A DNA stretch of 15,711 bases, from the NCBI GenBank assembly GCA_041584475.1, contig JBFHDX010000087.1:1-15711 (forward strand). The letters run 5' to 3'. The translations under genes and the position numbers were made by a program. Below are positions 1-7,679 of the stretch, piece by piece; position 1 is the stretch's first letter; every line of letters starts with the position of its first letter. Source of the DNA: JBFHDX01 sp041584475. Lineage in GTDB: Bacteria > Pseudomonadota > Alphaproteobacteria > UBA8366 > JADFVY01. Below the pieces are notes generated by a model that was not told the origin of the DNA, searched no databases, and saw only the letters and a list, made by a program, of their open reading frames with translations.

Positions 1-1
1 A

Positions 2-346
2 CCGTTTCAGCTGCGCCTCTCGGGCTGCGGCACCTTCGGCGGGAACAAGCCGCACTCCCTCTTCGTCGGGGTGGAGGAGAGTGCCGATCTCCGCCGTCTC
101 CAGGCCATCCACGAGCGCATCTGCCAGGTGCTGGGCCTGCCGCCGGACGGGCGCAAGTTCGCGCCGCACGTCACGCTGGCGCGCCTCAAGGACGCGCGGC
201 GCGGACGGGTCGAGGCCTGGGCCGAGTCGCACGGCTCGTTCCGCGCGGCGCCGTTCGACGCCGACCGGTTCGTGCTATTCTCCAGCTTCCTTGCCTCCGA
301 GGGCGCGATCTACACGCCGGAACGGGAGTACGCGCTGAAGGGGTAG
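2..346 (+). CDS. thpR: RNA 2',3'-cyclic phosphodiesterase, C-terminal part (5' end outside window)
   Basis: The reading frame is open from the first complete codon to TAG at 344-346, so this is the last 114 residues of a gene that starts before the window. The family (2H phosphoesterases, formerly LigT) hydrolyses RNA 2',3'-cyclic phosphate ends and has two HxT motifs. The second is visible as PHVTLARL, with its His codon at 167-169 and Thr codon at 173-175. The first motif must lie upstream and cannot be checked. The stretch GCGTFGG followed by LFVGV near the start, and the ending FVLFSSFLASEGAIYTP, fit the usual C-terminal half of a protein of about 180 residues. It converges on the fructosamine kinase gene with only 4 bp between the stops, leaving no room for a separate terminator. 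Confidence 0.9.
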   Translation, partial: PFQLRLSGCGTFGGNKPHSLFVGVEESADLRRLQAIHERICQVLGLPPDGRKFAPHVTLARLKDARRGRVEAWAESHGSFRAAPFDADRFVLFSSFLASEGAIYTPEREYALKG

Positions 347-350
347 GGGA

Positions 351-1202
351 CTATGTGAACCGCCTTAAGATTCCGTCTACCTGCGCCGCGTAGTGGCCGC
401 CGAACAGCCGCGTGTGCACCAGCAGCGGATAGAGGTTGTAGATGTCGCGGCGCGCCTCGAAGAAGCCGGGGCGGAGCGGCCGGTGCTCGCCGTAGCGGCG
501 GAAGAACGGCTCGCCGAAGGTGCCGAACAGGGTCGAGAAGGCGAGCTCGATCTCGGGGTCGGCGTGGTAGATCGCCGGATCGACGAAGGCGGCGATGCGG
601 CCGCCGCGCGCCAGCACGTTGCCGCCCCACATGTCGCCGTGGATCAGCGCCGGGCGCGCCGGCTCCTCGAGGTGCGCGTCGAGCCGGTCGCAGAACGCCT
701 CGAGCCGGGCGAACGTCCCCCCGGGCAACATACCGGCGTCGCGGGCGAGCCGCCCCATGTAGAGCAGCCGCCGGTCGCGGAAGAAGGCGAGCCACGAGTC
801 CGTCCATTCGTTCGGCTGCGGCAGCGGGCCGATCAGCGTGTCGCGCTCGTGTCCGAAGGCGGGGGCGCTGATGCCGTGCAGCGCCGCCAGCAGGTCGGCG
901 GCGTGCCGCTGCGCCGACTCGTCGAGCCGGTCGCCGCTCTCGACGTACTCCATGATCAGCAAATTCGCGGACGCATTGAACACATGCGGCACCGGAACGG
1001 CCTCGGTTTCCGCCAGATAGCGCAGCATGTAGCCTTCGATGTCGAGCGTGCCGTCCGGGCCCGCGACCTTGACCACGACGCGGCGTCCGTCGGCGAGCTC
1101 GGCGCGCCAGACCTCGCCGATGCAGCCGCCCGAGAGCGTACCGACGCGCAGCACCTCGGCGCCCGCCGCTTCGGCGACCGCGCGCCGCGTCGCCGGCGTC
1201 AC
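351..1202 (-). CDS. Fructosamine/ketosamine-3-kinase family protein
   Basis: A 283-residue protein matching the usual length (about 290) of the FN3K family, which phosphorylates the sugar of ketoamine adducts on protein lysines so that the adduct falls off. Visible kinase-like features are a glycine-containing N-terminal strand (GTLSGGCIGEVW, residues 21-32), the ATP-binding lysine K45 in VVVKVAG, the catalytic loop HGDMWGGN (188-195) and a metal-binding Asp in FVDPA (D208). The start is GTG at 1202-1200. It overlaps the TGA of the upstream phosphatase gene as GTGA, with a GGAGG about 10 nt upstream inside that gene. The frame stays open far upstream, but that part overlaps the phosphatase in another frame and I reject it. 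Many bacterial members prefer ribulosamine or erythrulosamine adducts; the sequence alone does not tell which applies here. Confidence 0.9.
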   Translation of the reverse strand: MTPATRRAVAEAAGAEVLRVGTLSGGCIGEVWRAELADGRRVVVKVAGPDGTLDIEGYMLRYLAETEAVPVPHVFNASANLLIMEYVESGDRLDESAQRHAADLLAALHGISAPAFGHERDTLIGPLPQPNEWTDSWLAFFRDRRLLYMGRLARDAGMLPGGTFARLEAFCDRLDAHLEEPARPALIHGDMWGGNVLARGGRIAAFVDPAIYHADPEIELAFSTLFGTFGEPFFRRYGEHRPLRPGFFEARRDIYNLYPLLVHTRLFGGHYAAQVDGILRRFT

Positions 1203-1672
1203 AGCCAGCGCGCCTCCAGCTCGCGCAGCCAGGCGCGGCAGCCCTCCTCGATCATGTCGAGCGCGGTCTCGAAGCCGTCGAGGCCGCCGTAATAGGGGTC
1301 GGGCACCTCGGGGGCCAGCGAGCCCGCCGCCGCCTCCATGAACAGGCGCACCTTCTCGGCATGCTCGCGCGGGGCGCGGCGCGAGAGCTCGCGCAGATGG
1401 CCGCGGTCCATCGCCAGGATGAGGTCGAAATCGGCGAAGTCGGCCTGGATGAGCTCGCGCGCGCGGAGGTCCGAGATGTCGATGCCGCGCGCGGCCGCGG
1501 CGCGGATCGCGCGCCCGTCCGGCGGGTCGCCGACGTGCCAGCCGCCGAGGCCGACCGAGTCGGTCTCGAGCACGCCGTCGTGCCCGGCGCTGGCGGCGAA
1601 GTGCCGGAACACGCCCTCGGCGGTCGGCGAGCGGCAGATGTTGCCGGTGCACACGAACAGGATGCGGACCAT
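1199..1672 (-). CDS. Low-molecular-weight protein-tyrosine phosphatase family protein
   Basis: A 157-residue protein of typical LMW-PTP length. The P-loop CX5R is CTGNICRS (C8 to R14) at the N terminus, and the general-acid loop is DPYYG (D125). The middle (WHVGDPPDGRA, then GIDISDLRAREL and FDLILAMD) follows the family pattern. The ATG at 1672-1670 is preceded by AGGAGA 4 nt away, so the start is well supported. Its stop overlaps the start of the kinase gene by 4 bp, implying coupled translation. Family members remove phosphate from phosphotyrosine. As I recall, homologues encoded beside FN3K-type kinases have been proposed to act on phosphorylated sugar adducts, so the physiological substrate here may be a glycated-protein phosphate. 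A role in polysaccharide export (Wzb-like) is less likely because no tyrosine kinase or export genes are nearby. Confidence 0.92.
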   Translation of the reverse strand: MVRILFVCTGNICRSPTAEGVFRHFAASAGHDGVLETDSVGLGGWHVGDPPDGRAIRAAAARGIDISDLRARELIQADFADFDLILAMDRGHLRELSRRAPREHAEKVRLFMEAAAGSLAPEVPDPYYGGLDGFETALDMIEEGCRAWLRELEARWL

Positions 1673-1734
1673 TCGTTCTCCTGCGACAGGCGCCGTGCGC
1701 GACGGCGTTTCCTCTCGACCTCTGGTGGTTTAGC

Positions 1735-2466
1735 ATGGACCGCGTCATGGCTGAACCCCGCTCCATCGTCGTGCTAACCGGCGCCGGCATATCGCGCGAA
1801 TCGGGCCTGCACACGTTCCGCGACGCCGACGGCATCTGGGCGACCGTGAACATCGAGGACGTCGCCACGCCAGAGGCGTTCCGCCGCGACCCCGTGCAGG
1901 TACACGCATTTTACAACGCACGGCGCCGAAGCCTGCTCGACCGGTCCGTGCAGCCGAATCCGGCGCACCGCGCACTGGCCGAGTTCGAGGCCCGCTGGCC
2001 CGGCGACTTCCTCTTGGTGACGCAGAACATCGACGATCTGCACGAGCGCGCCGGGAGCAGCAATCTGGTGCATATGCACGGAGAGCTGTGCAAGTCGCTG
2101 TGCCTGCTCTGCGGCAACACGATGCCGTGGCGCGAAGACCTGTCGATCGACCTCGCCTGTCCGGCCTGCGCCGAGATCGGCGGCCTGCGGCCGCACGTCG
2201 TCTGGTTCGGCGAGATGCCGCTGGAGATGGAGCGGATCTACACGGCGCTGGAGGCGTGCGACCTGTTCGTCTCGATCGGCACTTCGGGCAACGTCTACCC
2301 GGCGGCGGGGTTCGTCGAGGCGGCGCGGCTCGGCGGCGCGCGCACGGTCGAGCTCAACCTCGAGCCGTCCGAAGGCGCGACGCTGTTCGAGGAGGCCGTG
2401 TACGGCCCGGCCGGCAGGGTCGTGCCCGACTGGTTCGGGCGGCTCGCCGACCGCGTGCGGCAATGA
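1735..2466 (+). CDS. cobB: NAD-dependent protein deacylase, SIR2/CobB family
   Basis: A 243-residue class III sirtuin that removes acyl groups from lysines using NAD. The sequence shows the NAD-binding GAGIS (16-20), TQNID (96-100), the catalytic His in HMHGEL (H115), zinc cysteines C123/C126 and C142/C145, and the late motifs HVVWFGEMP and IGTSGNVYPAAGF. Y60 and R63 in FYNARRR match the pair that in CobB and SIRT5 binds succinyl or malonyl groups, so desuccinylase or demalonylase activity is likely in addition to deacetylation. ATG at 1735 has a weak GGTGG 6 nt upstream; an in-frame ATG at 1747 (MAEPRS) is an alternative start. The gene diverges from the phosphatase across 62 bp and overlaps the next gene by 4 bp (ATGA). 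Confidence 0.93.
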   Translation: MDRVMAEPRSIVVLTGAGISRESGLHTFRDADGIWATVNIEDVATPEAFRRDPVQVHAFYNARRRSLLDRSVQPNPAHRALAEFEARWPGDFLLVTQNIDDLHERAGSSNLVHMHGELCKSLCLLCGNTMPWREDLSIDLACPACAEIGGLRPHVVWFGEMPLEMERIYTALEACDLFVSIGTSGNVYPAAGFVEAARLGGARTVELNLEPSEGATLFEEAVYGPAGRVVPDWFGRLADRVRQ

Positions 2467-3065
2467 GGGCGGCGCCGGCGCGCGAGACGCTGGCGCAGGC
2501 GGTTGCGGAGGCGCGCGCCTGCCGGATCTGCGCCGACCATCTGCCGCTCGGCCCGCGCCCGGTGTTCCGCGTCTCGGCGACGGCGCGGCTGCTGATCGTC
2601 GGCCAGGCGCCGGGCACGCGCGTACACGAGACCGGCATCCCGTGGAACGACCGCTCGGGCGACCGGCTGCGCGACTGGCTGCTGCTCGACCGCGATGCCT
2701 TCTACGACGAGACGCACATCGCCATCGTGCCCGCCGGCTTCTGCTACCCGGGACGGGATGCGCGCGGCGGCGACCTGCCGCCGCGCCCCGAATGCGCGCC
2801 GGCGTGGCACGCCCGGCTCATGGCGCACATGGCCGATATCCGCCTGACGCTGCTCGTCGGCCAGTACGCGCAGGCGCTCTATCTCGGCGCCCGCCGCCGG
2901 CCGACGCTGAGCGGGACCGTGGCGGCGTGGCGCGACTACCTGCCGGCATATTTGCCGCTGCCGCATCCGAGCTGGCGCAACACGGCGTGGCTCAAGCGGA
3001 ATCCATGGTTCGAAGAAAAGCTGCTGCCGGACCTGCGCGCGCGCATCGGCGCGCTGCTGGCGTGA
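2463..3065 (+). CDS. Uracil-DNA glycosylase family protein with four-cysteine (Fe-S type) pattern
   Basis: A 200-residue protein of the UDG superfamily, which excises uracil from DNA. Motif A is LLIVGQAPG (43-51), followed by HETGIPWNDRSGDRLRDWL, equivalent to the family-4 stretch GxPFxGxxG. The C-terminal active-site motif is LPLPHPSWRN, with H168. Cysteines C20, C23, C94 and C111 give C-x2-C ... C-x16-C, the spacing expected of the 4Fe-4S cluster of family 4/5 glycosylases. The ATG at 2463 overlaps the sirtuin stop (ATGA). The open frame continues upstream as a shadow of the sirtuin and is not used. The start has little Shine-Dalgarno sequence of its own, so translation is probably coupled. 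Activity on uracil rather than another base is inferred. Confidence 0.85.
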   Translation: MRAAPARETLAQAVAEARACRICADHLPLGPRPVFRVSATARLLIVGQAPGTRVHETGIPWNDRSGDRLRDWLLLDRDAFYDETHIAIVPAGFCYPGRDARGGDLPPRPECAPAWHARLMAHMADIRLTLLVGQYAQALYLGARRRPTLSGTVAAWRDYLPAYLPLPHPSWRNTAWLKRNPWFEEKLLPDLRARIGALLA

Positions 3066-3097
3066 TGTGGGCGTTCAACTTCTAAGGAGTAAGGCGC

Positions 3098-3316
3098 ATG
3101 CACTGGGTCGAAGGAGTGATCATGTTCGGCGCCGGGATCATGGCCTGGCTGATCGGCGACGGCACGTTCCCGGCCGATCCCCGACAGCGGGCGAGGCTCG
3201 AGCGGGCGATGCCGCTCGTGCGCAACCGGCGCCTGATGTTCGCGCTCGCGATCTTCCTCTGCGCCTTCGGCGGCCTCGCGCTTGCCAACGGCCTGCTCGG
3301 CCTCGGCCTGCTGTAG
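3098..3316 (+). CDS. Small two-helix membrane protein of unknown function
   Basis: A 72-residue protein I cannot assign to a named family. Two hydrophobic segments are visible at about residues 4-20 and 46-70. They are joined by a polar, Arg-rich loop (DPRQRARLER ... VRNRR) likely to lie in the cytoplasm. The start is convincing: AAGGAG at 3084-3089 lies 8 nt before ATG. It sits 32 bp after the UDG gene on the same strand, so it may be the last gene of the sirtuin operon. It converges on the Lon-like protease gene with only 7 bp between the stops. Codon use looks like that of its neighbours. Confidence 0.7.
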   Translation: MHWVEGVIMFGAGIMAWLIGDGTFPADPRQRARLERAMPLVRNRRLMFALAIFLCAFGGLALANGLLGLGLL

Positions 3317-3323
3317 GGGACCC

Positions 3324-5768
3324 TCAGTCCCGCTCGTTCTCGTTCCTGCCGCCGTCACGCCCCGGCGCACCGAACTTGCGCGCCTTCTCGGCGAAGCCGC
3401 CGAGCCGGTCCGCGACCAGGCGGTTGATCGTGCCGTCGGCGTATTCGCCGGCCGCGTCGGGCTCGCCGGCCGGCACGCCGGTCAGCACTTCGAGGCCCTC
3501 GTCGATGGTGGCGACCGCGTAGACGTGGAAACTGCCGTCGCGGCAGGCCTCGACGACGTCCTCGCGCAGCATCAGGTGGCGCGTGTTCGATGCCGGAATG
3601 ACGACGCCCTGCTCGCCGGTCAGGCCGCGCGCGCGGCAGACGTCGAAGAAGCCCTCGATCTTCTCGTTGACGCCGCCGATCGCCTGCACCTCGCCGCGCT
3701 GGTTGACCGATCCGGTGACCGCGAGGCTCTGCCGGATCGGCACGCCCGAGAGCGCCGACATGAGCGCGTAGAGCTCGGCCGACGAGGCGCTGTCGCCGTC
3801 GACGCCGCCGTAGGACTGCTCGAACACCAGGCTGGCGCCGAGCGCCAGCGGGCGCTCCCGCCCGAAGCGGTCGGCGAGGAAGCCGGAGAGGATCAGCACG
3901 CCCTTCGAATGCAGCGGTCCGCCCAGCTTGACCTCGCGCTCGATATCGACGACGTGGCCGCGACCGAGGCTGATGCGGGCGGTGATGCGGCTCGGCCGGC
4001 CGAAGGCGAAGCCGCCGAGCTGGACGACGGACAGCCCGTTGATCTGGCCCGGCTTGACGCCCTCGCTGTCGATCAGGACGATGCCCTCTTCGATTGCTTC
4101 CTGCACCTTCTCGCGCAGCCGGTCCGAGCGCTTGATGTCGGCCTCGACGGCCCGCGCGACGTCCGCCGCGGTGACCACGTCGTGTCCCGCCTGACCCGCC
4201 CAGTAGTCGGACTCGTGCAGCAGGTCGGCGACGCTGCGCATGTGCGTCGTCAGCTTGTCGCGGTCGTCGGCGAGCCGCGAGCTGCGCTCGATCACCCGGC
4301 CGACGGCGCCGGCATCGAACGGCCGCATGCCCTCGTTGCGCGCGATCGTGCCGATGAGCCGCGCGTACAGCTCGACCGATTCGGGCCTGCGCGGCATCTC
4401 CTCCTCGAAGTCGGCCTGGACCTTGAAGAGCTCTTCGAAGTCCGGATCGAAGGCGCACAGCAGGTAGTAGAGCCGGCGCTCGCCGACGAGCACGATCTTG
4501 ATGTCGAGCGGGATCGGCTCGGGCTCGAGCGACACGGTGTCGATCAGGCTGAGACTCTGGCCGAGCGATTCAATCTTGATCTCGTTGGCGCGCAGCACGC
4601 GCTTCAGGCCCTCCCACGCGTAGGGCTGGGTCAGCAGCTTGAGCGCGTCAACGACCAGGTAGCCGCCGTTGGCGCGGTGCAGGGCGCCAGCGGTGATCAG
4701 CGTGAAGTCGGTGACCAGCGCGCCGAACTCCGAGCGGTGCTCGACGCGGCCGAGCAGGTTGCCGTGCGTCGGATGGTCCTCGTAGATCACCGGCGCGCCG
4801 TCGGCGCTGTCGCGGGACACGAGCACGTTGACGCTGTAGCGCCGCACGGCGTCGTCGGGCATTCCCGGGCGCGCCGGCCGCCCCTGGGGCGCGCCCTCGG
4901 CCTGCGCCTGCTGGCCGCCGGCCAGCAGCGCCTCGGCGTTGTCGACGACGTCCTGCTCGATGGCGCCGAGCCACGCCGAGACCTCGGGCAGATCCTCGTG
5001 CTTCTTGCGGATCTCGTCGATCAGATGCCCGATGGCGAGCCTGGTGATTTCGCGGTTGATGTCGCGCACGCGCTCGCGGTGCTCGCGCTCCCAGCGCGGC
5101 ACCTGGCGCAGCGTCGCCTGCAGCTGCTCCTCGAGTTCCTTGAGGTCGTGCTTGGCCTGCTCGCGCTCGGCCTCGGGCAGCGCCTCGAACTCGTCGGGGC
5201 TGAGCACCTGGCCCTCGCGCAGCGGCGCCAGCGCGAGCCCGAGCGGCGTGCGCACGAGCGCGATGCTGCGCTCCTTGGCGCGCTGCTGGATCTCCTCGAA
5301 CGCCTGTTCCTGGCGCTCCTTGAACTCCTGCGCCAGCGCCTCGCGGCGGTTGCGGTAATCCTCGCCCTCGAAGGCGCTCTGGATGGCGGCCCGCAGCTCC
5401 TGCGTCAGCCGCTCCATGTCGTGCGCCAGCGGCTGCCCGCGGCCGGCCGGCATGCGCAGCGCGCGCGGCCGCCGCGGGTCGTCGAAATTGTAGAGGTAGC
5501 ACCAATCGTCGGGCACCGGCTCGCCGCGCGCCTGGCGCTGCAGGAACTCGCCGATCAGCGTGTGCTTGCCGGTGCCGGCCGGGCCCGCGGCGAACAGGTT
5601 GTAGCCGTCGCGGCGGATGCCGATGCCGAAACGCACGGCCTCGACCGCCCTGTCCTGGCCGATGAGCTCTTCCAGCGGCGGCAGGTCGGCGGTCGTCTTG
5701 AACTTGAACTGTCCCGGGTCGCACGGGCTGAACAGCGCCTCGGGGGACAGCGGCTCGCGTTTCGGCAT
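3324..5768 (-). CDS. LonB-like ATP-dependent Ser/Lys protease (AAA+ plus Lon proteolytic domain)
   Basis: An 814-residue cytoplasmic protein. The N-terminal AAA+ part has Walker A GPAGTGKHT (62-70). It is interrupted by a long charged, probably coiled-coil insertion (about 115-270), and resumes with the Walker B-like GGYLVVDALKLL near 368-379. The proteolytic domain (about 570-765) has the LonB-type catalytic serine in VDGDSAS (S660) and lysine in GGVNEKIEGF (K703), so the peptidase should be active. The layout matches the COG1067 / AAA_32-type Lon-like proteins rather than classical Lon, which has an N-terminal substrate-binding domain that is absent here. The start is taken at ATG 5768-5766 (MPKREPL) with GGGAGG just upstream; an in-frame start at 5798 is less likely. 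Role inferred: ATP-dependent protein quality control. Confidence 0.92.
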   Translation of the reverse strand: MPKREPLSPEALFSPCDPGQFKFKTTADLPPLEELIGQDRAVEAVRFGIGIRRDGYNLFAAGPAGTGKHTLIGEFLQRQARGEPVPDDWCYLYNFDDPRRPRALRMPAGRGQPLAHDMERLTQELRAAIQSAFEGEDYRNRREALAQEFKERQEQAFEEIQQRAKERSIALVRTPLGLALAPLREGQVLSPDEFEALPEAEREQAKHDLKELEEQLQATLRQVPRWEREHRERVRDINREITRLAIGHLIDEIRKKHEDLPEVSAWLGAIEQDVVDNAEALLAGGQQAQAEGAPQGRPARPGMPDDAVRRYSVNVLVSRDSADGAPVIYEDHPTHGNLLGRVEHRSEFGALVTDFTLITAGALHRANGGYLVVDALKLLTQPYAWEGLKRVLRANEIKIESLGQSLSLIDTVSLEPEPIPLDIKIVLVGERRLYYLLCAFDPDFEELFKVQADFEEEMPRRPESVELYARLIGTIARNEGMRPFDAGAVGRVIERSSRLADDRDKLTTHMRSVADLLHESDYWAGQAGHDVVTAADVARAVEADIKRSDRLREKVQEAIEEGIVLIDSEGVKPGQINGLSVVQLGGFAFGRPSRITARISLGRGHVVDIEREVKLGGPLHSKGVLILSGFLADRFGRERPLALGASLVFEQSYGGVDGDSASSAELYALMSALSGVPIRQSLAVTGSVNQRGEVQAIGGVNEKIEGFFDVCRARGLTGEQGVVIPASNTRHLMLREDVVEACRDGSFHVYAVATIDEGLEVLTGVPAGEPDAAGEYADGTINRLVADRLGGFAEKARKFGAPGRDGGRNENERD

Positions 5769-5786
5769 GGCCCCTCCCGTCGCCCG

Positions 5787-5815
5787 GTGATAGAGCAAAT
5801 CGGGGGCGTGCTCAA
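5787..5815 (-). promoter_or_regulatory. Candidate sigma70-type promoter of the Lon-like gene
   Basis: On the minus strand TTGAGC (5815-5810) is followed after exactly 17 bp by TATCAC (5792-5787). Each hexamer matches the consensus at 4 of 6 positions. The predicted transcript would start near 5780, giving a short leader of about 12 nt that just includes the GGGAGG ribosome site. It lies in the 62-bp gap between the pirin stop and the protease start. Found by eye only. Confidence 0.35.
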
Positions 5816-5830
5816 GGAACTCCGGCGCTG

Positions 5831-6703
5831 TCAGTGGGTTCGCGGACGGCTGAACGTGCCCTCGTTGTAATCCCGGATCGCCTGCAGGATCTCATCCTGC
5901 GTGTTCATGACGAACGGCCCGTAGCGCGCCACCGGCTCGTTCAGCGGCCGGCCGGCGACGAGGATCAGCCGCGCGCCGTCGCTGCCCGCCCTGAGCCGCA
6001 CCAGGTTCCCGGGGCCGAGCACCCCCAGCTCGCCGTCGCCGACCGTCGTGCCCGCGTTCGCCCCGTCGGCGCCGACCTCCACCGCGCCGCCGAACACGTA
6101 GACGAAACCGTTGTGGTCGGCCGGAACCTCGTGATCGCTGACCGCGTCCGCCGGCAACGCGACGTCGAGATAGAGCGGGTTCGCCGCGATGCCGCGCACC
6201 GGCCCCTCGACGCCGTCGATCGTGCCGGCGATAACCTTTATCGAGACCCCGCCGTCGCGCGCCACCACGGGGATATCCTCGGGCTCGATGTTCTGGTAGC
6301 GCGGCGGGCACATCTTGTCGTCGGCGGGCAGGTTGACCCAAAGCTGGAAACCGCGCATCTCGCCCTCTTCCTGCTCGGGCATCTCGGAATGGATGATACC
6401 GCGTCCGGCGGTCATCCACTGCACGCCGCCGGGCCCCAGCACGCCGCCGTTGCCGGCGTCGTCCTCGTGGCGCATGCGGCCGGCCAGCATGTAGGTGACG
6501 GTCTCGATGCCGCGGTGCGGGTGCGGCGGAAAGCCGGCGATGTAGTCGTCCGCCTCGTCCGAGCCGAAGGCATCGAGCATGAGGAAGGGATCGACATAGT
6601 CGTTGTCCGGCGTGCCGATCACGCGCTTGAGGCGGACCCCCGCACCGTCGCTCGTTTCGCGACCTCTCGTGACCCTGGTGACGCTGCGCCAGCTGGACGA
6701 CAT
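5831..6703 (-). CDS. Pirin family protein (iron-binding bicupin)
   Basis: A 290-residue protein of standard pirin length. The four predicted iron ligands are visible: H61 and H63 in FPPHPHRGIETVTY, and H105 and E107 in GRGIIHSEMP. The C terminus (GRPLNEPVARYGPFVMNT, then a DEILQAIRDY stretch) is the conserved pirin ending. Bacterial pirins have been linked to quercetin oxidation, redox sensing or binding of metabolic enzymes; the sequence does not decide between these. The start is ATG 6703-6701, preceded by AAGGAG (6716-6711) 7 nt away. An in-frame upstream ATG at 6736 lies before that ribosome site and is rejected. It diverges from the HAD phosphatase gene across 168 bp that contains a perfect 12-bp palindrome. 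Confidence 0.93.
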   Translation of the reverse strand: MSSSWRSVTRVTRGRETSDGAGVRLKRVIGTPDNDYVDPFLMLDAFGSDEADDYIAGFPPHPHRGIETVTYMLAGRMRHEDDAGNGGVLGPGGVQWMTAGRGIIHSEMPEQEEGEMRGFQLWVNLPADDKMCPPRYQNIEPEDIPVVARDGGVSIKVIAGTIDGVEGPVRGIAANPLYLDVALPADAVSDHEVPADHNGFVYVFGGAVEVGADGANAGTTVGDGELGVLGPGNLVRLRAGSDGARLILVAGRPLNEPVARYGPFVMNTQDEILQAIRDYNEGTFSRPRTH

Positions 6704-6777
6704 TGTTGCTCTCCTTCCGCTAACGATCCGTGGCACAATCTAGTCCCGGAACGCCGCGTGATAATACGGAAATCCGG

Positions 6778-6789
6778 AACAATATTGTT
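6778..6789. promoter_or_regulatory. Perfect 12-bp palindrome, candidate operator between pirin and HAD genes
   Basis: AACAATATTGTT is a perfect palindrome inside an unusually AT-rich patch (about 6760-6797) of the divergent gap 6704-6871. CCGGAAC occurs twice on the plus strand, the second copy running straight into the palindrome. On the minus strand TATTAT just downstream (toward the pirin gene) could be a -10 element, but I find no good -35 at the right distance. A dimeric regulator binding here could control both genes; which family is unknown. Confidence 0.4.
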
Positions 6790-6871
6790 TACGAAACTGG
6801 TCCAATGCAGTCCTGCACCGCCGCCGTCGGGACCGGCGAGCCGGCAGGGGCAGGCGACGGCGAGGTTGCAG

Positions 6872-7606
6872 ATGCCGATTCGAGGAGTCCTGTTCGACAA
6901 GGATGGCACGCTGGTCGATTTCTTCGCGACCTGGATCCCCGCCTACCGCAAGGCGGCGGAAATCGGCAGTGCAGCGGCCGGACGCCCGGGTATGGCCGGG
7001 GAGCTGCTGCGGCTCGGCGGCTTCGACCCCGACAGCGGCGCGCTGGATCCGCAATCGCTGCTCGCCGGCGGCACGACCGGGCAGATCTGCGATCTCTGGT
7101 GCGCGGCCCTGGGGCGCGCCGGCGATCGGCTGCTGGCGGCGCGCATCCACCAGGCGCTCGACGACCATGGGTCGCGGTACGCGGTGCCGGTCGGCGACGG
7201 CCTTCCCTCGTTGTTCGCGCGCCTCGCCGCCCGCGGCCTGGCCCTCGGCATGGCGACGATGGACAGCGACGCCGTCGCCCGCGCCACGGTCGCATCGCTC
7301 GGCCTGTCCGACCGGCTCGATTTCGTCTGCGGCTACGACACGGGATACGGAATCAAGCCCGGCCCCGGCATGGTTCTTGCTTTCTGTTCCGCTGCCGGGA
7401 TCCGGCCCGGCCAGGTCATGGTCGTCGGCGATACCGATCGCGATGCGGGAATGGCCCGCGCAGCCGGGGCCGGCATCGTGGTTGGCGTTCTGAGCGGCGC
7501 GACCCCGCGGGAGAGGCTTGATGCGATTTGCGACCATGTCGTCGACCATGTCTTCGCGATCGAGGCCGAATGGACGGCGATCCTCGCGCGGTTGTCTGGC
7601 CGATAG
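6872..7606 (+). CDS. HAD-superfamily hydrolase, phosphoglycolate phosphatase-like
   Basis: A 244-residue phosphatase with all four HAD motifs. Motif I is DKDGT with nucleophile D9 and acid D11. Motif II is the Thr in GMATMDSD (T129). Motif III is the Lys in GIKPGPGM (K162). Motif IV is GDTDRD (D187, D191), followed by the characteristic AAGAG stretch. A helical cap lies between motifs I and II, as in Gph/PGP-type enzymes. The substrate is probably a small phosphorylated metabolite such as phosphoglycolate, but the cap does not identify it. The start is ATG at 6872 with a modest CGAGG about 6 nt upstream; the frame is open far upstream as a shadow of the pirin gene. It stands alone on its strand, 156 bp before the histidine kinase. 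Confidence 0.87.
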   Translation: MPIRGVLFDKDGTLVDFFATWIPAYRKAAEIGSAAAGRPGMAGELLRLGGFDPDSGALDPQSLLAGGTTGQICDLWCAALGRAGDRLLAARIHQALDDHGSRYAVPVGDGLPSLFARLAARGLALGMATMDSDAVARATVASLGLSDRLDFVCGYDTGYGIKPGPGMVLAFCSAAGIRPGQVMVVGDTDRDAGMARAAGAGIVVGVLSGATPRERLDAICDHVVDHVFAIEAEWTAILARLSGR

Positions 7607-7679
7607 CGGCCTGGCGCTGCGCCGATCCGCCGATGCCGCCGCGGCAACCCGCATTAGCGGCCGATCGTCAGCAAAACGT

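Noticed and set aside
351..1868. 505-codon minus-strand frame suggesting a fused, longer kinase
   Set aside because: The part beyond 1202 overlaps the phosphatase gene in another frame and has no family similarity. A GTG at 1202 overlapping the phosphatase stop gives a kinase of normal length.
3282..5870. 862-codon plus-strand open frame opposite the Lon-like gene
   Set aside because: Its translation is Arg/Ala/Leu/Asp-rich with no recognisable motif, while the minus strand encodes a complete Lon-like protease. It is a GC-rich antisense shadow.
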